From the NCBI RefSeq assembly GCF_017352115.1, contig NZ_CP071448.1, forward strand, positions 3,433,001 to 3,497,000: a stretch of 64,000 nt of DNA, written 5' to 3'. The notes under the pieces are model-generated. The model saw nothing but the letters and a program-made list of their open reading frames with translations. It did no database searches and was not told the DNA's origin. The translations under genes were made by a program, and so were the position numbers. Shown one piece after another: positions 1 through 9,184 of this stretch (position 1 is its first letter; each line of letters opens with the position of its first letter). This DNA comes from Flavobacterium endoglycinae. GTDB taxonomy: Bacteria; Bacteroidota; Bacteroidia; Flavobacteriales; Flavobacteriaceae.

Positions 1-7
1 TAATGCT

Positions 8-778
8 ATGTCAAAAGTTTCGATAGAAGAACAGCTCGCTTCTACATTTTTAAAGCAGACTTTTCTAGATGGGGAAACTCTTAATATAGACGATTATAAA
101 AAATTAGCTTCCGCTTACGTTTCTATAGAACAATGCGTTGCGGTTCTTTCCGATTATCAAGCTGATTGCAGTTATATTTATAATAGCGATTTTGGAAAAA
201 TATTCGGACTTCCTTCTGGTGATTTGTTTATTGATTCGGCTTTTGAAGACTGTATTTTCGACAAACTCAATTCTAATGATGTAGTCGAGCGCCATGCGCT
301 TGAACTTCAGTTTTATCAATTTCTTAAAAACTTACCCATCGAAGAGTATAGAAAATACAGCACTTTTACCCGCCTGCGTACTTCAGATCCTGAAAATCTG
401 AGTTACATTAACCATCGGACCATGTACCTCAAAAAATCGCCAAATGGCAGCATCTTGCTTTCACTTTGTTTGTATGCCCCATCCACAGATTCGCAGTCCC
501 GAAATGGAATTGATGGAAAAATTGTTAACATACAAACCGGCGAAACCATCGCTTCGGAAAAATACAAACCTTACAGCGAAACAATTCTTTCTAAAAGAGA
601 ATTAGAAATTTTAACCCTTGTGGCAAAAGGGAATAACAGCGATCAGATTGCCGATTTGCTAAATATTTCGGTTTATACTGTTCGCCGTCATAGACAAAAT
701 ATAATTCAGAAAATGAAAGTTGCTAATACCACAGAAGCACTTAAAACCGCTTTTGTAATGGGATTGATAAACGCTTAA
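8..778 (+). CDS. LuxR-family transcriptional regulator
   Basis: A 256-residue protein with a LuxR-type helix-turn-helix at residues about 194-256. The motif SKRELEILTLVAKG is followed by a recognition helix with TVRRHRQNI. The N-terminal 190 residues resemble a PAS-like sensory region but carry no motif I can name with certainty; no receiver-domain aspartate pattern is visible, so it is probably not a classical response regulator. It is convergent with the GH130 gene, with two bases between the stop codons, so the two are not co-transcribed. The sensed ligand cannot be read from the sequence. The ATG at position 8 is the only good start visible, and the promoter lies outside the window. Confidence 0.88.
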   Translation: MSKVSIEEQLASTFLKQTFLDGETLNIDDYKKLASAYVSIEQCVAVLSDYQADCSYIYNSDFGKIFGLPSGDLFIDSAFEDCIFDKLNSNDVVERHALELQFYQFLKNLPIEEYRKYSTFTRLRTSDPENLSYINHRTMYLKKSPNGSILLSLCLYAPSTDSQSRNGIDGKIVNIQTGETIASEKYKPYSETILSKRELEILTLVAKGNNSDQIADLLNISVYTVRRHRQNIIQKMKVANTTEALKTAFVMGLINA

Positions 779-780
779 TT

Positions 781-2247
781 TTATTTGCTTTTCTTCAAAG
801 CATCCAGCAATTCCGCCAGATCAACCACACCATAAGTTGAAGAATAATCTGAAACTGCATAAGGTAAAATCAAACTGTTGTTGTGAATAATTGCGCCGCA
901 AGAATACACTACATTTGGAACATAACCTTCGCGTTCATCTTCAAGCGGAGAAAGCAAAGGTTCTTTCAATCTTCCAATTTCTTTTGAAGGATCGTCGAGA
1001 TCAAACAGCGAAGCACCTATACAATAACGTCGCATGGTTCCTACACCGTGTGTAATAACCAGCCAGCCTTCTTCTGTCCAAAGTGGAGAACCACAGTTTC
1101 CTATCTGCGTCAATTCCCAAGTATAACGAGGTTCTTGCAGCAAGATTGGATTGTTCCATTGCGTGGCACGTTCCGAAAACATGATGTAATTGTTCACACC
1201 GTCAATTCGGGCCAGCATTGCATATTTTCCTTTTATTTTACGAGGAAATAAAGCAAGGTTTTTATTTTGAGCTCCAGTTCCGTGTAAAGGCATAATTCTG
1301 AAATTATAAAAATCTTCAGTAGAAATAAGTTTTGGTAAAATCGTGTGTCCGTTATAAGCCGTATAAGTTGCCATAACGCGTACTGAATTGTCATCATCTA
1401 CAAAACGGACAAAACGCGCATCTTCGATACCACGACTTTCAGAATCTGAAATCGGGAATATAACACGTTCTGTAATATCCGAATCATGATTAAACTGTAC
1501 ATCGTAAAATGAATTTGCCAGCCAGATAATTTCTTCCAGCGCCGTTCTTCTTTCCTGACGTATAGATGGATCGGCTAAAGCGGTATATATTAGATTTTTT
1601 AAAACGGCAAATTCAAATTCATTTGGGAGATCGCTCATAATTTGAACAATATATTTATCCTGCGTATGCATTTCGGATAATTTGGTCAAAAAGCGCTCCT
1701 TGTTAAGCAGTGTTTTATGTTCGATTTCGGATTTATCAATATGATGACCAATTTTCATCACATGAAGATTATTGTCGCGGTCTAAAATACCTCTTCTAAA
1801 AACAATCGAAGAAATATGACCTTCTCCCGTAGCACGAAACGAAATAACGACTCTTTTTTCACCAGCTTCTAATCCAGACTGGTCAAAATCTTCTACAATC
1901 GATGGGTTAAAAATTGCCGCTGATTCTATCGCATATTCCATAGTGCAATACGAACCAATTAGCATTTTACGATTTAACGACATGGCTTCGTAATCAATCT
2001 GCATGGCTTCGATTAAGTCCTTTATTTTTTCGCAGTGTCTAAAAAATATGGCTGAAATATTTCGGTGTCGTCTGGCAAATTCCCGAAGCGTTTGCTCTAA
2101 AGTTTCGGATACTTGTTTTTCGTCAAGCATCATAATACGAATAACCATTTGCTGGGTTCGTTCATAGCCGTTCATGAAATAACGGGCAACAACTCTTCTG
2201 GAATCGGGGGTAAATTTTATGTTTTTTCGGGTAACTGATACTCGCAT
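781..2247 (-). CDS. GH130-family glycoside phosphorylase/hydrolase
   Basis: A 488-residue protein. The C-terminal two thirds match the five-bladed beta-propeller of glycoside hydrolase family 130: GIEDARFVRF carries the candidate catalytic Asp, and LTQIGNCGSPLW, THGVGTMRRY and GYVPNVVYSCG follow in the family order. Family members phosphorolyse or hydrolyse beta-mannosides, usually in the cytoplasm. The first ~190 residues are a family-variable helical extension. No signal peptide is seen, so it is predicted cytosolic. It stands alone, with no neighbouring polysaccharide-utilisation genes, so the substrate is unknown. Phosphorylase and hydrolase cannot be told apart by eye. Confidence 0.85.
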   Translation of the reverse strand: MRVSVTRKNIKFTPDSRRVVARYFMNGYERTQQMVIRIMMLDEKQVSETLEQTLREFARRHRNISAIFFRHCEKIKDLIEAMQIDYEAMSLNRKMLIGSYCTMEYAIESAAIFNPSIVEDFDQSGLEAGEKRVVISFRATGEGHISSIVFRRGILDRDNNLHVMKIGHHIDKSEIEHKTLLNKERFLTKLSEMHTQDKYIVQIMSDLPNEFEFAVLKNLIYTALADPSIRQERRTALEEIIWLANSFYDVQFNHDSDITERVIFPISDSESRGIEDARFVRFVDDDNSVRVMATYTAYNGHTILPKLISTEDFYNFRIMPLHGTGAQNKNLALFPRKIKGKYAMLARIDGVNNYIMFSERATQWNNPILLQEPRYTWELTQIGNCGSPLWTEEGWLVITHGVGTMRRYCIGASLFDLDDPSKEIGRLKEPLLSPLEDEREGYVPNVVYSCGAIIHNNSLILPYAVSDYSSTYGVVDLAELLDALKKSK

Positions 2248-2527
2248 AGTTTTATGTTTTGTTCCAATAAAATAGTGCGTCTTTAATCTTAAGCGAAATG
2301 ATACTTCAAAAGAAAATTATCTAATCTGTTTGAAATAAGACTGTTACTGGTATTGTTTTTAATTTCTAACAACAAGATAATAATTTTGTTAAAGAAAAAC
2401 CTTAATTTTTTATTAAAATTAGTTTTCTTCAATTCAATTCATAATTTATTTAAATAGTGAAGTTTGTGCTAGAAAAAGCTAAGTAAAATAGTTTTATCTT
2501 AGCCGAATACTTAGTAAAGAAGAGAAT

Positions 2528-3292
2528 ATGTCTATTACAACAGAATCAGAATTAATTGGAATGCAGCAGGCAAGTGAAGCCGTTGCGTATACTTTGCGAG
2601 AAATGGTAAAATATGCCAAACCAGGAATGACTACAAAAGAACTCGATAATTACGGCGGACAAATCTTAAATGATTTAGGAGCTAAGTCGGCGCCTTATGT
2701 AACGTATGGTTTTCCGGGTTGGACTTGTATAAGTGTTAATAATGAATTCTGCCACGGAATTCCATCTGATAAAACTATTTTAGCCGAAGGAGATTTAATC
2801 AATATTGATGTTTCGGCTGAATTAAAAGGTTTTTGGTCAGACAACGGAAATTCTTTTGTAATAGGAGAAGACCTCAACCAGCACCAAAAACTGATTGAAG
2901 CTTCAAAACAAATTCTGCATAAAGCCATTCATAACATAAAAGGCGGTGTTCGTATTGCTGATATTGGATTTCTAATCGAAACCGAAGCAAAAAAAAGAGG
3001 TTATAAAGTCATTAAAAACCTAACTGGACACGGAGTGGGAAGAAACCTTCATGAAGAACCGCACGAAATTGCCAATTATAGAGATAGATTTAATCTGACT
3101 CGTTTTAAGAAAAATTCTGTTGTGGCTATCGAAACTTTTATTTCTACAACCTCAACTTATGCCGAAACTTTGCAGGATGGGTGGACCATGGTAGGAAATA
3201 AAGGTGGTTTTATGGCACAGCACGAACATACAATCGTTGTGACAGATGGTAAGCCGATTATTTTGACTGAAATGAATGAGATCTGGAATTAA
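2528..3292 (+). CDS. map: type I methionine aminopeptidase (M24A)
   Basis: A 254-residue enzyme that removes the initiator Met from new proteins. All metal ligands are visible in order: substrate His in FCHGIPSD, the two Asp in DVSAELKGFWSD (11 residues apart as in the family), His in GHGVGRNLHEEP, Glu in AIETFIST and Glu in QHEHTIVVT. The segment around PGWTCISVNNEF deviates from the common PG(S)xCTSVN form, so this may be a second, divergent paralogue rather than the copy usually found in the ribosomal operon; that needs the whole genome. The 280-bp gap upstream is AT-rich, with no gene and only a weak promoter-like TATCTTAG at 2495-2502. It is followed 4 nt later by the nucleosidase. Confidence 0.92.
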   Translation: MSITTESELIGMQQASEAVAYTLREMVKYAKPGMTTKELDNYGGQILNDLGAKSAPYVTYGFPGWTCISVNNEFCHGIPSDKTILAEGDLINIDVSAELKGFWSDNGNSFVIGEDLNQHQKLIEASKQILHKAIHNIKGGVRIADIGFLIETEAKKRGYKVIKNLTGHGVGRNLHEEPHEIANYRDRFNLTRFKKNSVVAIETFISTTSTYAETLQDGWTMVGNKGGFMAQHEHTIVVTDGKPIILTEMNEIWN

Positions 3293-3296
3293 AAAG

Positions 3297-3899
3297 ATGA
3301 TACAAATTAATCAAACAGCAACATTTGCGATTGAAGATATTTTATTCTCTTTCGCACTTGAATCTGAAGCCGCAGAAGTTTTCCAGAAATGCAATACTTT
3401 AATTACCGGAATTGGAAAAGTCAATGCTGCATACGAATTGTCAAAAGCCATTCAACAGAAAAGACCTTCTATAATTATTAACCTTGGATCAGCTGGAAGC
3501 AGTTGTTTTCAAAAAGGAGACGTAATCTGTTGTACACAGTTTGTACAAAGAGATATGGATGTCCGTGGATTGGGTTTTGCACAATACGAAACGCCACTTT
3601 CGGGTTTACCTCCCGTTTTAAAATATGGTTTGTTAATGGATAATCTTCCAGAAGGAATCTGTGGAACAGGCGATAACTTCGAAATGGGACATTGTTCTGA
3701 TGCCTATAATGTCGTCGATATGGAAGCGTATGCTTTAGCAATGATTGCCATGAAAGAAGATATTCCGTTTTTATGTCTCAAATATATCTCAGATGGTGCC
3801 GACGACAATGCCGCCGAAGATTGGACTGTTCAAGTTCACAAAGCTGCGATTGCTTATGGGAAACTTTTGGGATTGATTGAAGAGGATGTTTTGAGTTAA
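3297..3899 (+). CDS. nucleoside phosphorylase/nucleosidase (PNP_UDP_1, MTAN-like)
   Basis: A 200-residue member of the nucleoside phosphorylase superfamily. Visible motifs are the glycine-rich INLGSAGS, the MTAN-type Glu in VVDMEAYA and the catalytic-Asp segment YISDGADD. This set fits 5'-methylthioadenosine/S-adenosylhomocysteine nucleosidase, which recycles methionine and detoxifies SAH. Other nucleosidases such as futalosine hydrolase share the fold. An ATG seven codons earlier (3276) overlaps the end of map. I chose 3297 because it follows the map stop by 4 nt and begins at the conserved domain. The pairing with map suggests an operon. Confidence 0.8.
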   Translation: MIQINQTATFAIEDILFSFALESEAAEVFQKCNTLITGIGKVNAAYELSKAIQQKRPSIIINLGSAGSSCFQKGDVICCTQFVQRDMDVRGLGFAQYETPLSGLPPVLKYGLLMDNLPEGICGTGDNFEMGHCSDAYNVVDMEAYALAMIAMKEDIPFLCLKYISDGADDNAAEDWTVQVHKAAIAYGKLLGLIEEDVLS

Positions 3900-3924
3900 A
3901 TTTTAGAATTGAAAAAATAAAACT

Positions 3925-4452
3925 ATGAATTTTAATTTACAACCTGTTTTAGAAAATGATCTTTGTGTTCTTCATCCTTTAGAAGAAAAAGATTTTGATG
4001 CGTTATACGAAGTCGCTTCTGATCCTAAAATTTGGGAACAGCATCCAAATAAAGACCGATGGAAAAAAGAAGTTTTTGAAAAGTTCTTTGAAGGTGCAAT
4101 CCAAAGTAAAGGTGCTTTTAAAATTACCGATAAAGAAACCGGAAAAGTGATAGGAAGTACCCGATTTTACGATTATAGTGCTGAAGACGATTGTGTTTTT
4201 ATTGGTTACACTTTTTACTCTGTTGCTTGCTGGGGAAAAGGATTTAATTTGAGTGTAAAGAAAACGATGCTTGATTATCTTTTTAATTATGTTTCGAAAG
4301 TCCGCTTTCATATTGGTGCCGAAAACGTGCGTTCGCAGATTGCAATTTCAAGATTAGGAGCTCAAAAAATAGCCGAAGAAGAAGTGGCTTACTTTGGCGA
4401 AAAACCAAAATTGAATTTTGTTTACGAGATTGAAAAGAAGAATTGGAAGTAA
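3925..4452 (+). CDS. GNAT-family N-acetyltransferase (RimJ/RimL-like)
   Basis: A 175-residue acetyltransferase of the RimJ/RimL branch (Acetyltransf_3). The first strand LHPLEEKDFDALYEVASDP is typical, as are GSTRFYDY and the acetyl-CoA region around ACWGKGFNLSVKKTMLDYL, followed by the closing pattern AENVRSQIAISRLGAQ. Substrates in this branch include ribosomal proteins, aminoglycosides and free amino acids, and the target cannot be inferred here. It lies 25 nt after the nucleosidase and probably ends the map transcript, since a strong terminator follows. Confidence 0.88.
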   Translation: MNFNLQPVLENDLCVLHPLEEKDFDALYEVASDPKIWEQHPNKDRWKKEVFEKFFEGAIQSKGAFKITDKETGKVIGSTRFYDYSAEDDCVFIGYTFYSVACWGKGFNLSVKKTMLDYLFNYVSKVRFHIGAENVRSQIAISRLGAQKIAEEEVAYFGEKPKLNFVYEIEKKNWK

Positions 4453-4461
4453 TATAAAAAC

Positions 4462-4492
4462 AAAAAGCCCTTAAGAAAATTAAGGGCTTTTC
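4462..4492. terminator. bidirectional intrinsic terminator
   Basis: An 11-bp perfect stem, AAAAGCCCTTA / TAAGGGCTTTT, with a 7-nt loop. A-rich and T-rich flanks let it serve both the convergent GNAT gene (+) and the DUF4249 gene (-). Confidence 0.85.
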
Positions 4493-4511
4493 CACATAAA
4501 AAAAAGAATCA

Positions 4512-5351
4512 CTACTTCACGACATAAGCGACAACATCGGCTTCGCAAAGTCGGAAATAGCCTAAAGCATAATTATTGGCGTTTGTTGTGTTTACAATAT
4601 TTCCTCTAATGTTTCCTGGAGGAACAAGAAACGGATTTGAACTTGAAGCTTCTAAAATCAATTTCATGTAATTAAAGAAATTTTTAGAAACTCCGCGGTG
4701 TGTAATCGTTACCGTATTTCCGGTTTTCATATCTTCATGAGAGTATCGAGTGCTGATTTCGTTTCCATTATAAAACTCGTCATCTGTTATTTCGTATTCC
4801 GGATAAATCAAGAATTCACTTTTATAATCGGTTACATAAAAATTTCTTTGATCTGCAGGATCATTATAATAAAAAGTCAGTTCGATTACATCTTCTCCGC
4901 CAAAATCAGGAACCATTTTCTGTTCGATTTTGTTGATTGGAGTTACAGATGTCAGTTTTTCAACAGCAGTAAAACTTTGACCTTCTGCTTGTACAAAAAG
5001 TTTGTATTCCATATCGATTACGGGAACAAAATTGGTGCATTTATACACTCCAGCTTCGGTTTCATTAAAGGTAAAAACATCTCCATTGCTGTTTTCAACT
5101 CTTACTTGCGCTCCTGAAACTTTTGGAGTAGAACCGCTGTAATAAGGAGCAGTTTTGCTCACTTTTATAGTTTGCTCATTTCCGTTTGTCCCTTTTTTCC
5201 AGATAATTTCGGCATCGACAACCAATTTGGTTTCACCAGTTTCCAGATCAAGATTTACAACATCTTCGCAAGAAGTAAAAGAGAATACAAAAAGAAGACT
5301 TATTAATGCCAGAGCCTTGTTTATTATGGTATTTTTTTTCAATTTATTCAT
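4512..5351 (-). CDS. DUF4249 outer-membrane lipoprotein
   Basis: A 279-residue DUF4249 protein. A lipoprotein signal peptide ends in the lipobox FTSC followed by EDVVNLDLETGETKLVVDA, the family hallmark. A longer reading frame reaches 5438 but overlaps the TonB receptor. The ATG at 5351 begins the signal peptide and lies 4 nt after the receptor stop, so it is the likely start. The family regularly sits beside TonB-dependent receptors in Bacteroidota. A role as a surface lipoprotein partner in substrate capture, analogous to SusD, is inference only. It is the last gene of the sigma/FecR/receptor operon. Confidence 0.88.
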   Translation of the reverse strand: MNKLKKNTIINKALALISLLFVFSFTSCEDVVNLDLETGETKLVVDAEIIWKKGTNGNEQTIKVSKTAPYYSGSTPKVSGAQVRVENSNGDVFTFNETEAGVYKCTNFVPVIDMEYKLFVQAEGQSFTAVEKLTSVTPINKIEQKMVPDFGGEDVIELTFYYNDPADQRNFYVTDYKSEFLIYPEYEITDDEFYNGNEISTRYSHEDMKTGNTVTITHRGVSKNFFNYMKLILEASSSNPFLVPPGNIRGNIVNTTNANNYALGYFRLCEADVVAYVVK

Positions 5352-5355
5352 AGCA

Positions 5356-7974
5356 TTAAAATTTAAAATTATAAGAAATTCCAGGTACAATCCCGAAAAT
5401 AGAAAGTCTTCTCGTTTCATTTGCTCCAGTATCTTCATTAGTTGTAAAAGTCATAGAAGCTGCATTTTTTCGGTTGTAAATATTGTAAAGACTGAATACC
5501 CAGTAGCTTTGCCATCCTTTCTTTTTATCGGGTTTTGGCGTATAAGTGGCCGCAACATCAAGATGGTGGAAAAGCGGTAATCGGTTTTCATTTCTTAAAG
5601 AATAATTTGGAACATGAATTCCTCCAAATTCATAATAACCATTTGCATACGTTACAGGCTGACCAGATTGTAAAGTGAAATTACCATTAAAAGACCATTT
5701 CGGGTTCAATTCGTAACTTCCTACAATGCTTAAATTATGCATTTTATCATATCCAGATAAATACCAGTCGCCATTTGCAACTCCTGGTTCTTCGGCATTT
5801 CTTCCAGGCGTTTTCTGTTCGGCTCTTGAAAGCGTATATGAAACCCATCCGGTGAAAACACCTGTATTTTTTCTGAATAACAATTCCAAACCATACGATC
5901 TGGCTTTTCCGTTTAAAATAACCTGCTCAATATTGTTGTTAGCCAAAACATCAGCACCGTCAATATAATCAATACGATTTTGGACATTTTTATAAAATAA
6001 TTCGGTTTCTAAAGAGTAATCACCATCTTTGAAATTTCTGAAATACCCCATTGCATACTGGTCTAAAAGCTGAGGTTTTGTAAATGGTCCGCTTGGTGTC
6101 CAGATACTCATTGGCAATGGTGACTGTGTATTCGATAAAATATGAATATACTGCGCCATTCTGTTGTAACTTGCTTTTAACGAACTATTGTCATTGAAAG
6201 CATACGATAAAGCAGCACGTGGTTCGAAATTATTAAAAGTACTAATCGCCTGACCCTTTTTATAATTGATGGTTCCAGTTGGCGTTCCTTCTTCATAAAT
6301 TTTATATAACGGATTATATACAACTGCCTGACCATTTTCGTAAGTGCTGATTGCTTCTGCACCTAAGCGATAAAATGTACTGTAGCGAAGTCCATAACGG
6401 AAATTCAATTTCTTAGTAATTTGATTTTCAAAATCAAGATAAGCCGAAGTTTCTAAAGCATATTTTTTGTCCAGTTGTTTGTAATTAAACTGCGAATCTG
6501 AACTTGTAGGTTTTACAACTCCCGGATTAAAATTGTAATACAATCCATCAATACCATAACTGATTTTAAATTTTTCCGACTGCTGATAATTCCAATTGTA
6601 TTTTAATCCGTAACTCTGAATGTTACTGTCCCATTTGAAGCTTTCAATTGGTATTTCTAGATTGAATCTGTAATCACTGTAGAAAGTAGATAAATTACTG
6701 TTTAAACGATCTGAAAATTTATGTTTCCAGCTTAAAATTCCCATTGTGCTGCCATAAGTACTGGCAAAACGATCGTTAATATCAAATACATCATTTCCAA
6801 AATAACCTGAAAAAGATAAAGTATTATTGGCATCAAAACGATAGTTTAACTTGGCGTTCAAATCATAGAACATAGCCGAGTTTTTATTGTCGGCCAATTT
6901 CATAAACAAATGCGCATACGAAGCACGCCCAGAAAGGATAAAAGAACCTTTTTCTTTTTGTAATGGCCCTTGAACTAAAAGACGGCTCGAAATAATTCCG
7001 ATTCCTCCATTTACTTTGTATTCTTCAAAATCTCCAGTTTGTTGTGTAACATCTAAAACAGACGAAACACGTCCTCCAAATTTTGATGGGATTCCACCTT
7101 TGTATAAATCTAAACCATTTACAATATCGGCATTGAAAATTGAAAAGAAACCAAACATATGCGAATCTGCATAGACAGGAGCTCCATCTAAAAGAATCAA
7201 ATTTTGATCTGCAGCTCCGCCACGTACATTGAATCCTGAAGAAGCTTCTCCAGCATTGGTAACTCCTGGCAATGTTAAAATCGATTTTAAAGGATCAGGT
7301 TCTCCCATCGCAACAGGAATACGTTTAATTTCCTGCATCGAAAGTCGGTTTACACTCATTTGAGTGGTTTTAATATCAACGGCTTTGTTTCCGGTAACTA
7401 CGACTTGTTCTAATTCCTGACTGTCTGATTCGATATTGATGATAAGCGTTGTATTGTCTGAAACTGTAATGTGTTTTTCTCTGTTTTTAAATCCAATGTA
7501 ACTAATCGAAACGGTGTAACTTCCATTTGGAATTTCAATACTGAATTTTCCGTTAATATCCGTTACGGCACCAACTTCAAGTTCTTTCACATAAACATTA
7601 GCGCCAATAACGGCTTGTCTATCATCATCAAGAACCTGACCTGTCAGCCAGCTTTTTTTTTTCGAAGCTTTGACAGGATGCGATTTTTGTTTTACAAAAA
7701 TATTGCTGCCTACAATAGAAAATTGAATAGAGGCATTTTTGTTGAGTTCAGTAATAAGTTTCTCGATTTCGATATTCTTATACGTGCTTTTTTTTGTAAA
7801 GTATTTTTGATTGGTATCAATTTGATCTGTAAAAGCAAACTTGAAATCAGTTTGATTCTCAATCTGCTTAAAGAATTCTTTTAAGGTTACATTTTGATCT
7901 ACAGTTACTGTAACGTTCTGAGCAGACATACATAAACTGAATAAAAAAAAGCATGCTGAAATTATATGCTTCAT
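5356..7974 (-). CDS. STN-domain TonB-dependent receptor (FecA-like transducer)
   Basis: An 872-residue outer-membrane receptor. After a signal peptide ending in MSAQ there is an STN domain at about residues 27-75, then a carboxypeptidase-regulatory-like beta-sandwich (GQVLDDDRQAVIGANVYV, about 110-195). The plug contains GFNVRGGAADQNLILLDGAP and FSIFNADIVNGLDLYKGGIPS-like segments. A 22-strand-type barrel follows and ends in SYNFKF, with a C-terminal Phe. The STN domain is the part that contacts FecR anti-sigma factors, and a fecR-like gene lies immediately upstream, so this is a signalling receptor. The substrate is unknown; the plug resembles Bacteroidota receptors paired with DUF4249. Confidence 0.92.
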   Translation of the reverse strand: MKHIISACFFLFSLCMSAQNVTVTVDQNVTLKEFFKQIENQTDFKFAFTDQIDTNQKYFTKKSTYKNIEIEKLITELNKNASIQFSIVGSNIFVKQKSHPVKASKKKSWLTGQVLDDDRQAVIGANVYVKELEVGAVTDINGKFSIEIPNGSYTVSISYIGFKNREKHITVSDNTTLIINIESDSQELEQVVVTGNKAVDIKTTQMSVNRLSMQEIKRIPVAMGEPDPLKSILTLPGVTNAGEASSGFNVRGGAADQNLILLDGAPVYADSHMFGFFSIFNADIVNGLDLYKGGIPSKFGGRVSSVLDVTQQTGDFEEYKVNGGIGIISSRLLVQGPLQKEKGSFILSGRASYAHLFMKLADNKNSAMFYDLNAKLNYRFDANNTLSFSGYFGNDVFDINDRFASTYGSTMGILSWKHKFSDRLNSNLSTFYSDYRFNLEIPIESFKWDSNIQSYGLKYNWNYQQSEKFKISYGIDGLYYNFNPGVVKPTSSDSQFNYKQLDKKYALETSAYLDFENQITKKLNFRYGLRYSTFYRLGAEAISTYENGQAVVYNPLYKIYEEGTPTGTINYKKGQAISTFNNFEPRAALSYAFNDNSSLKASYNRMAQYIHILSNTQSPLPMSIWTPSGPFTKPQLLDQYAMGYFRNFKDGDYSLETELFYKNVQNRIDYIDGADVLANNNIEQVILNGKARSYGLELLFRKNTGVFTGWVSYTLSRAEQKTPGRNAEEPGVANGDWYLSGYDKMHNLSIVGSYELNPKWSFNGNFTLQSGQPVTYANGYYEFGGIHVPNYSLRNENRLPLFHHLDVAATYTPKPDKKKGWQSYWVFSLYNIYNRKNAASMTFTTNEDTGANETRRLSIFGIVPGISYNFKF

Positions 7975-8004
7975 GAAATTTTGTATTTTTGAATATTATT
8001 AAAT

Positions 8005-8063
8005 GGAATAACCTCGTGTTATCCTGATTATAAGGAGGATGTGTAGTTTCGCGGCTTACATCC
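8005..8063 (-). promoter_or_regulatory. leader hairpins ahead of the TonB receptor
   Basis: The 99-bp gap between fecR-like and receptor genes holds two hairpins. One is at 8005-8024 (GGATAAC / GTTATTCC on the minus strand, one bulge). The other is imperfect, with arms GGATGTGTA at 8037-8045 and TTACATCC ending at 8063 (plus strand). They could be a partial terminator, an mRNA stability element or part of a sigma-dependent promoter region. No TAnnTTTG box is present. Confidence 0.3.
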
Positions 8064-8073
8064 TTTTCTTTTT

Positions 8074-8916
8074 TTATTGAAAAGTGATCTGTTTCAATTC
8101 TTCATTTATTTCATAATTTAGGTTATACATTTCTGATATTAATTGTACAATTGTTTTTAGGTCTTCTTTTTTATTGATTCTGATGGTGATTTTTTGGTTT
8201 TGATATCCCTTCGGAAGTATCGCTTTATAACCGTAATTTTCCTCAATATAAGAACTGATAACAGCCAGTTTTTCATTGTCAAAATCAATAAAACGACTGA
8301 ATTCAGTTACCGAAGCAGTTTGGTTTGCATACGTAAATTTTTCGCCCGGTTTTAAAATCCATTTTTGATCCTGGCCTTTTACATTCATCTGAACACTTCC
8401 TTCAAAAAGCTCGACTATAATTTCTTCATTTTCAGATTCCTTAACTGTAAAACAAGTTCCTAAAACAGTAGTGGTTGTTTCATCACAAAAAACCTGAAAC
8501 GGATGCTGTTTGTCTTTTGTTACTTTGAAATGTGCTTCACCGTCAATTTCAACTTTTCGGTTTAGGGCAAAATTATCGCCAAAGGAAATTTTAGAATTTG
8601 GACTCAGTTCTACTTTTGAATTATCGGGTAATACGATGTGTTTTATTGTAGAAGTAGTATTTTCGATTACATTTCCGGCAAGAACAATATTCTCAGACGG
8701 CGATTCTCCGTTAAAATAAATGCCCGTTCCAATCAAAACAAAAAGCAATACTGCCGCTGCTGCGTAATAGCGCCACGGTTTAAACTTCTTTTTCTTTGGA
8801 GCAAAAGTTTTCGAATGAAATTGTTCCCATGAGGCTTTTTTTTCTGCGTTTGAATGTGAAGCAGGAGTTTCATTCCATAATTTTTCAAACTCTTCGTCTA
8901 ATTTTTCCTTGTCCAT
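8074..8916 (-). CDS. FecR-family anti-sigma factor
   Basis: A 280-residue single-pass inner-membrane protein. The N-terminal cytoplasmic part (1-49) contains the sigma-binding EEFEKLWNET region. One transmembrane helix spans about residues 50-68 (YYAAAAVLLFVLIGTGIYF). The periplasmic FecR domain has LPDNSKVELSPNSKISF and GEAHFKVTKDKQHPFQV, and a C-terminal DUF4974 domain ends the protein. It should hold the neighbouring ECF sigma inactive until the receptor STN domain signals. The ATG at 8916 is preferred over one at 8943, because the latter would overlap the small upstream gene and adds no conserved sequence. Confidence 0.92.
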   Translation of the reverse strand: MDKEKLDEEFEKLWNETPASHSNAEKKASWEQFHSKTFAPKKKKFKPWRYYAAAAVLLFVLIGTGIYFNGESPSENIVLAGNVIENTTSTIKHIVLPDNSKVELSPNSKISFGDNFALNRKVEIDGEAHFKVTKDKQHPFQVFCDETTTTVLGTCFTVKESENEEIIVELFEGSVQMNVKGQDQKWILKPGEKFTYANQTASVTEFSRFIDFDNEKLAVISSYIEENYGYKAILPKGYQNQKITIRINKKEDLKTIVQLISEMYNLNYEINEELKQITFQ

Positions 8917-8927
8917 GTTGTTTGGTG

Positions 8928-9137
8928 TTAGATGATTTGGCACTGAAATCCTTGTTTTGTAAAAACACCATATACCATTTCTTTAACGTCTCTGTTGGTT
9001 TCGATTTTCAGGATATTTTCACGTCCCCTACGATCGAAATTGATGATACAGTCAGAAATCACGAACTGTAAAAGTGCAACAAGTAAACTTGCATCTTTCT
9101 TTGTTCTAACATTCGTTTTATAAGCTTCGATATGCAT
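8928..9137 (-). CDS. small conserved hypothetical protein between ECF sigma and FecR
   Basis: A 69-residue protein beginning MHIEAYKTNVRTKKDASLL and ending KQGFQCQII. The pattern YKTNV, an internal INFDRRGRENILKIET and a terminal GF/GY-x-C segment resembles small Bacteroidota proteins with a ferredoxin-like (heavy-metal-associated-like) fold that lack the CxxC metal motif. No CxxC is present here. It fits between the sigma stop and the FecR start with 47-nt and 11-nt gaps, which supports it as a real operon member. A longer start at 9176 is possible, but 9137 begins the conserved part. The function is unknown. Confidence 0.7.
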   Translation of the reverse strand: MHIEAYKTNVRTKKDASLLVALLQFVISDCIINFDRRGRENILKIETNRDVKEMVYGVFTKQGFQCQII

Positions 9138-9184
9138 TTTTTGTTCTTTGTTTTTTAGTATAACAAACGAGAACAAAAAAGTTC

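Noticed and set aside
4698..5117. Open frame on the plus strand, 139 codons
   Set aside because: It lies wholly antisense inside the DUF4249 gene, with Phe/Ile-rich composition typical of an antisense shadow.
7471..7884. Open frame on the plus strand, 137 codons
   Set aside because: Antisense to the STN and beta-sandwich region of the TonB receptor, which has clear domains.
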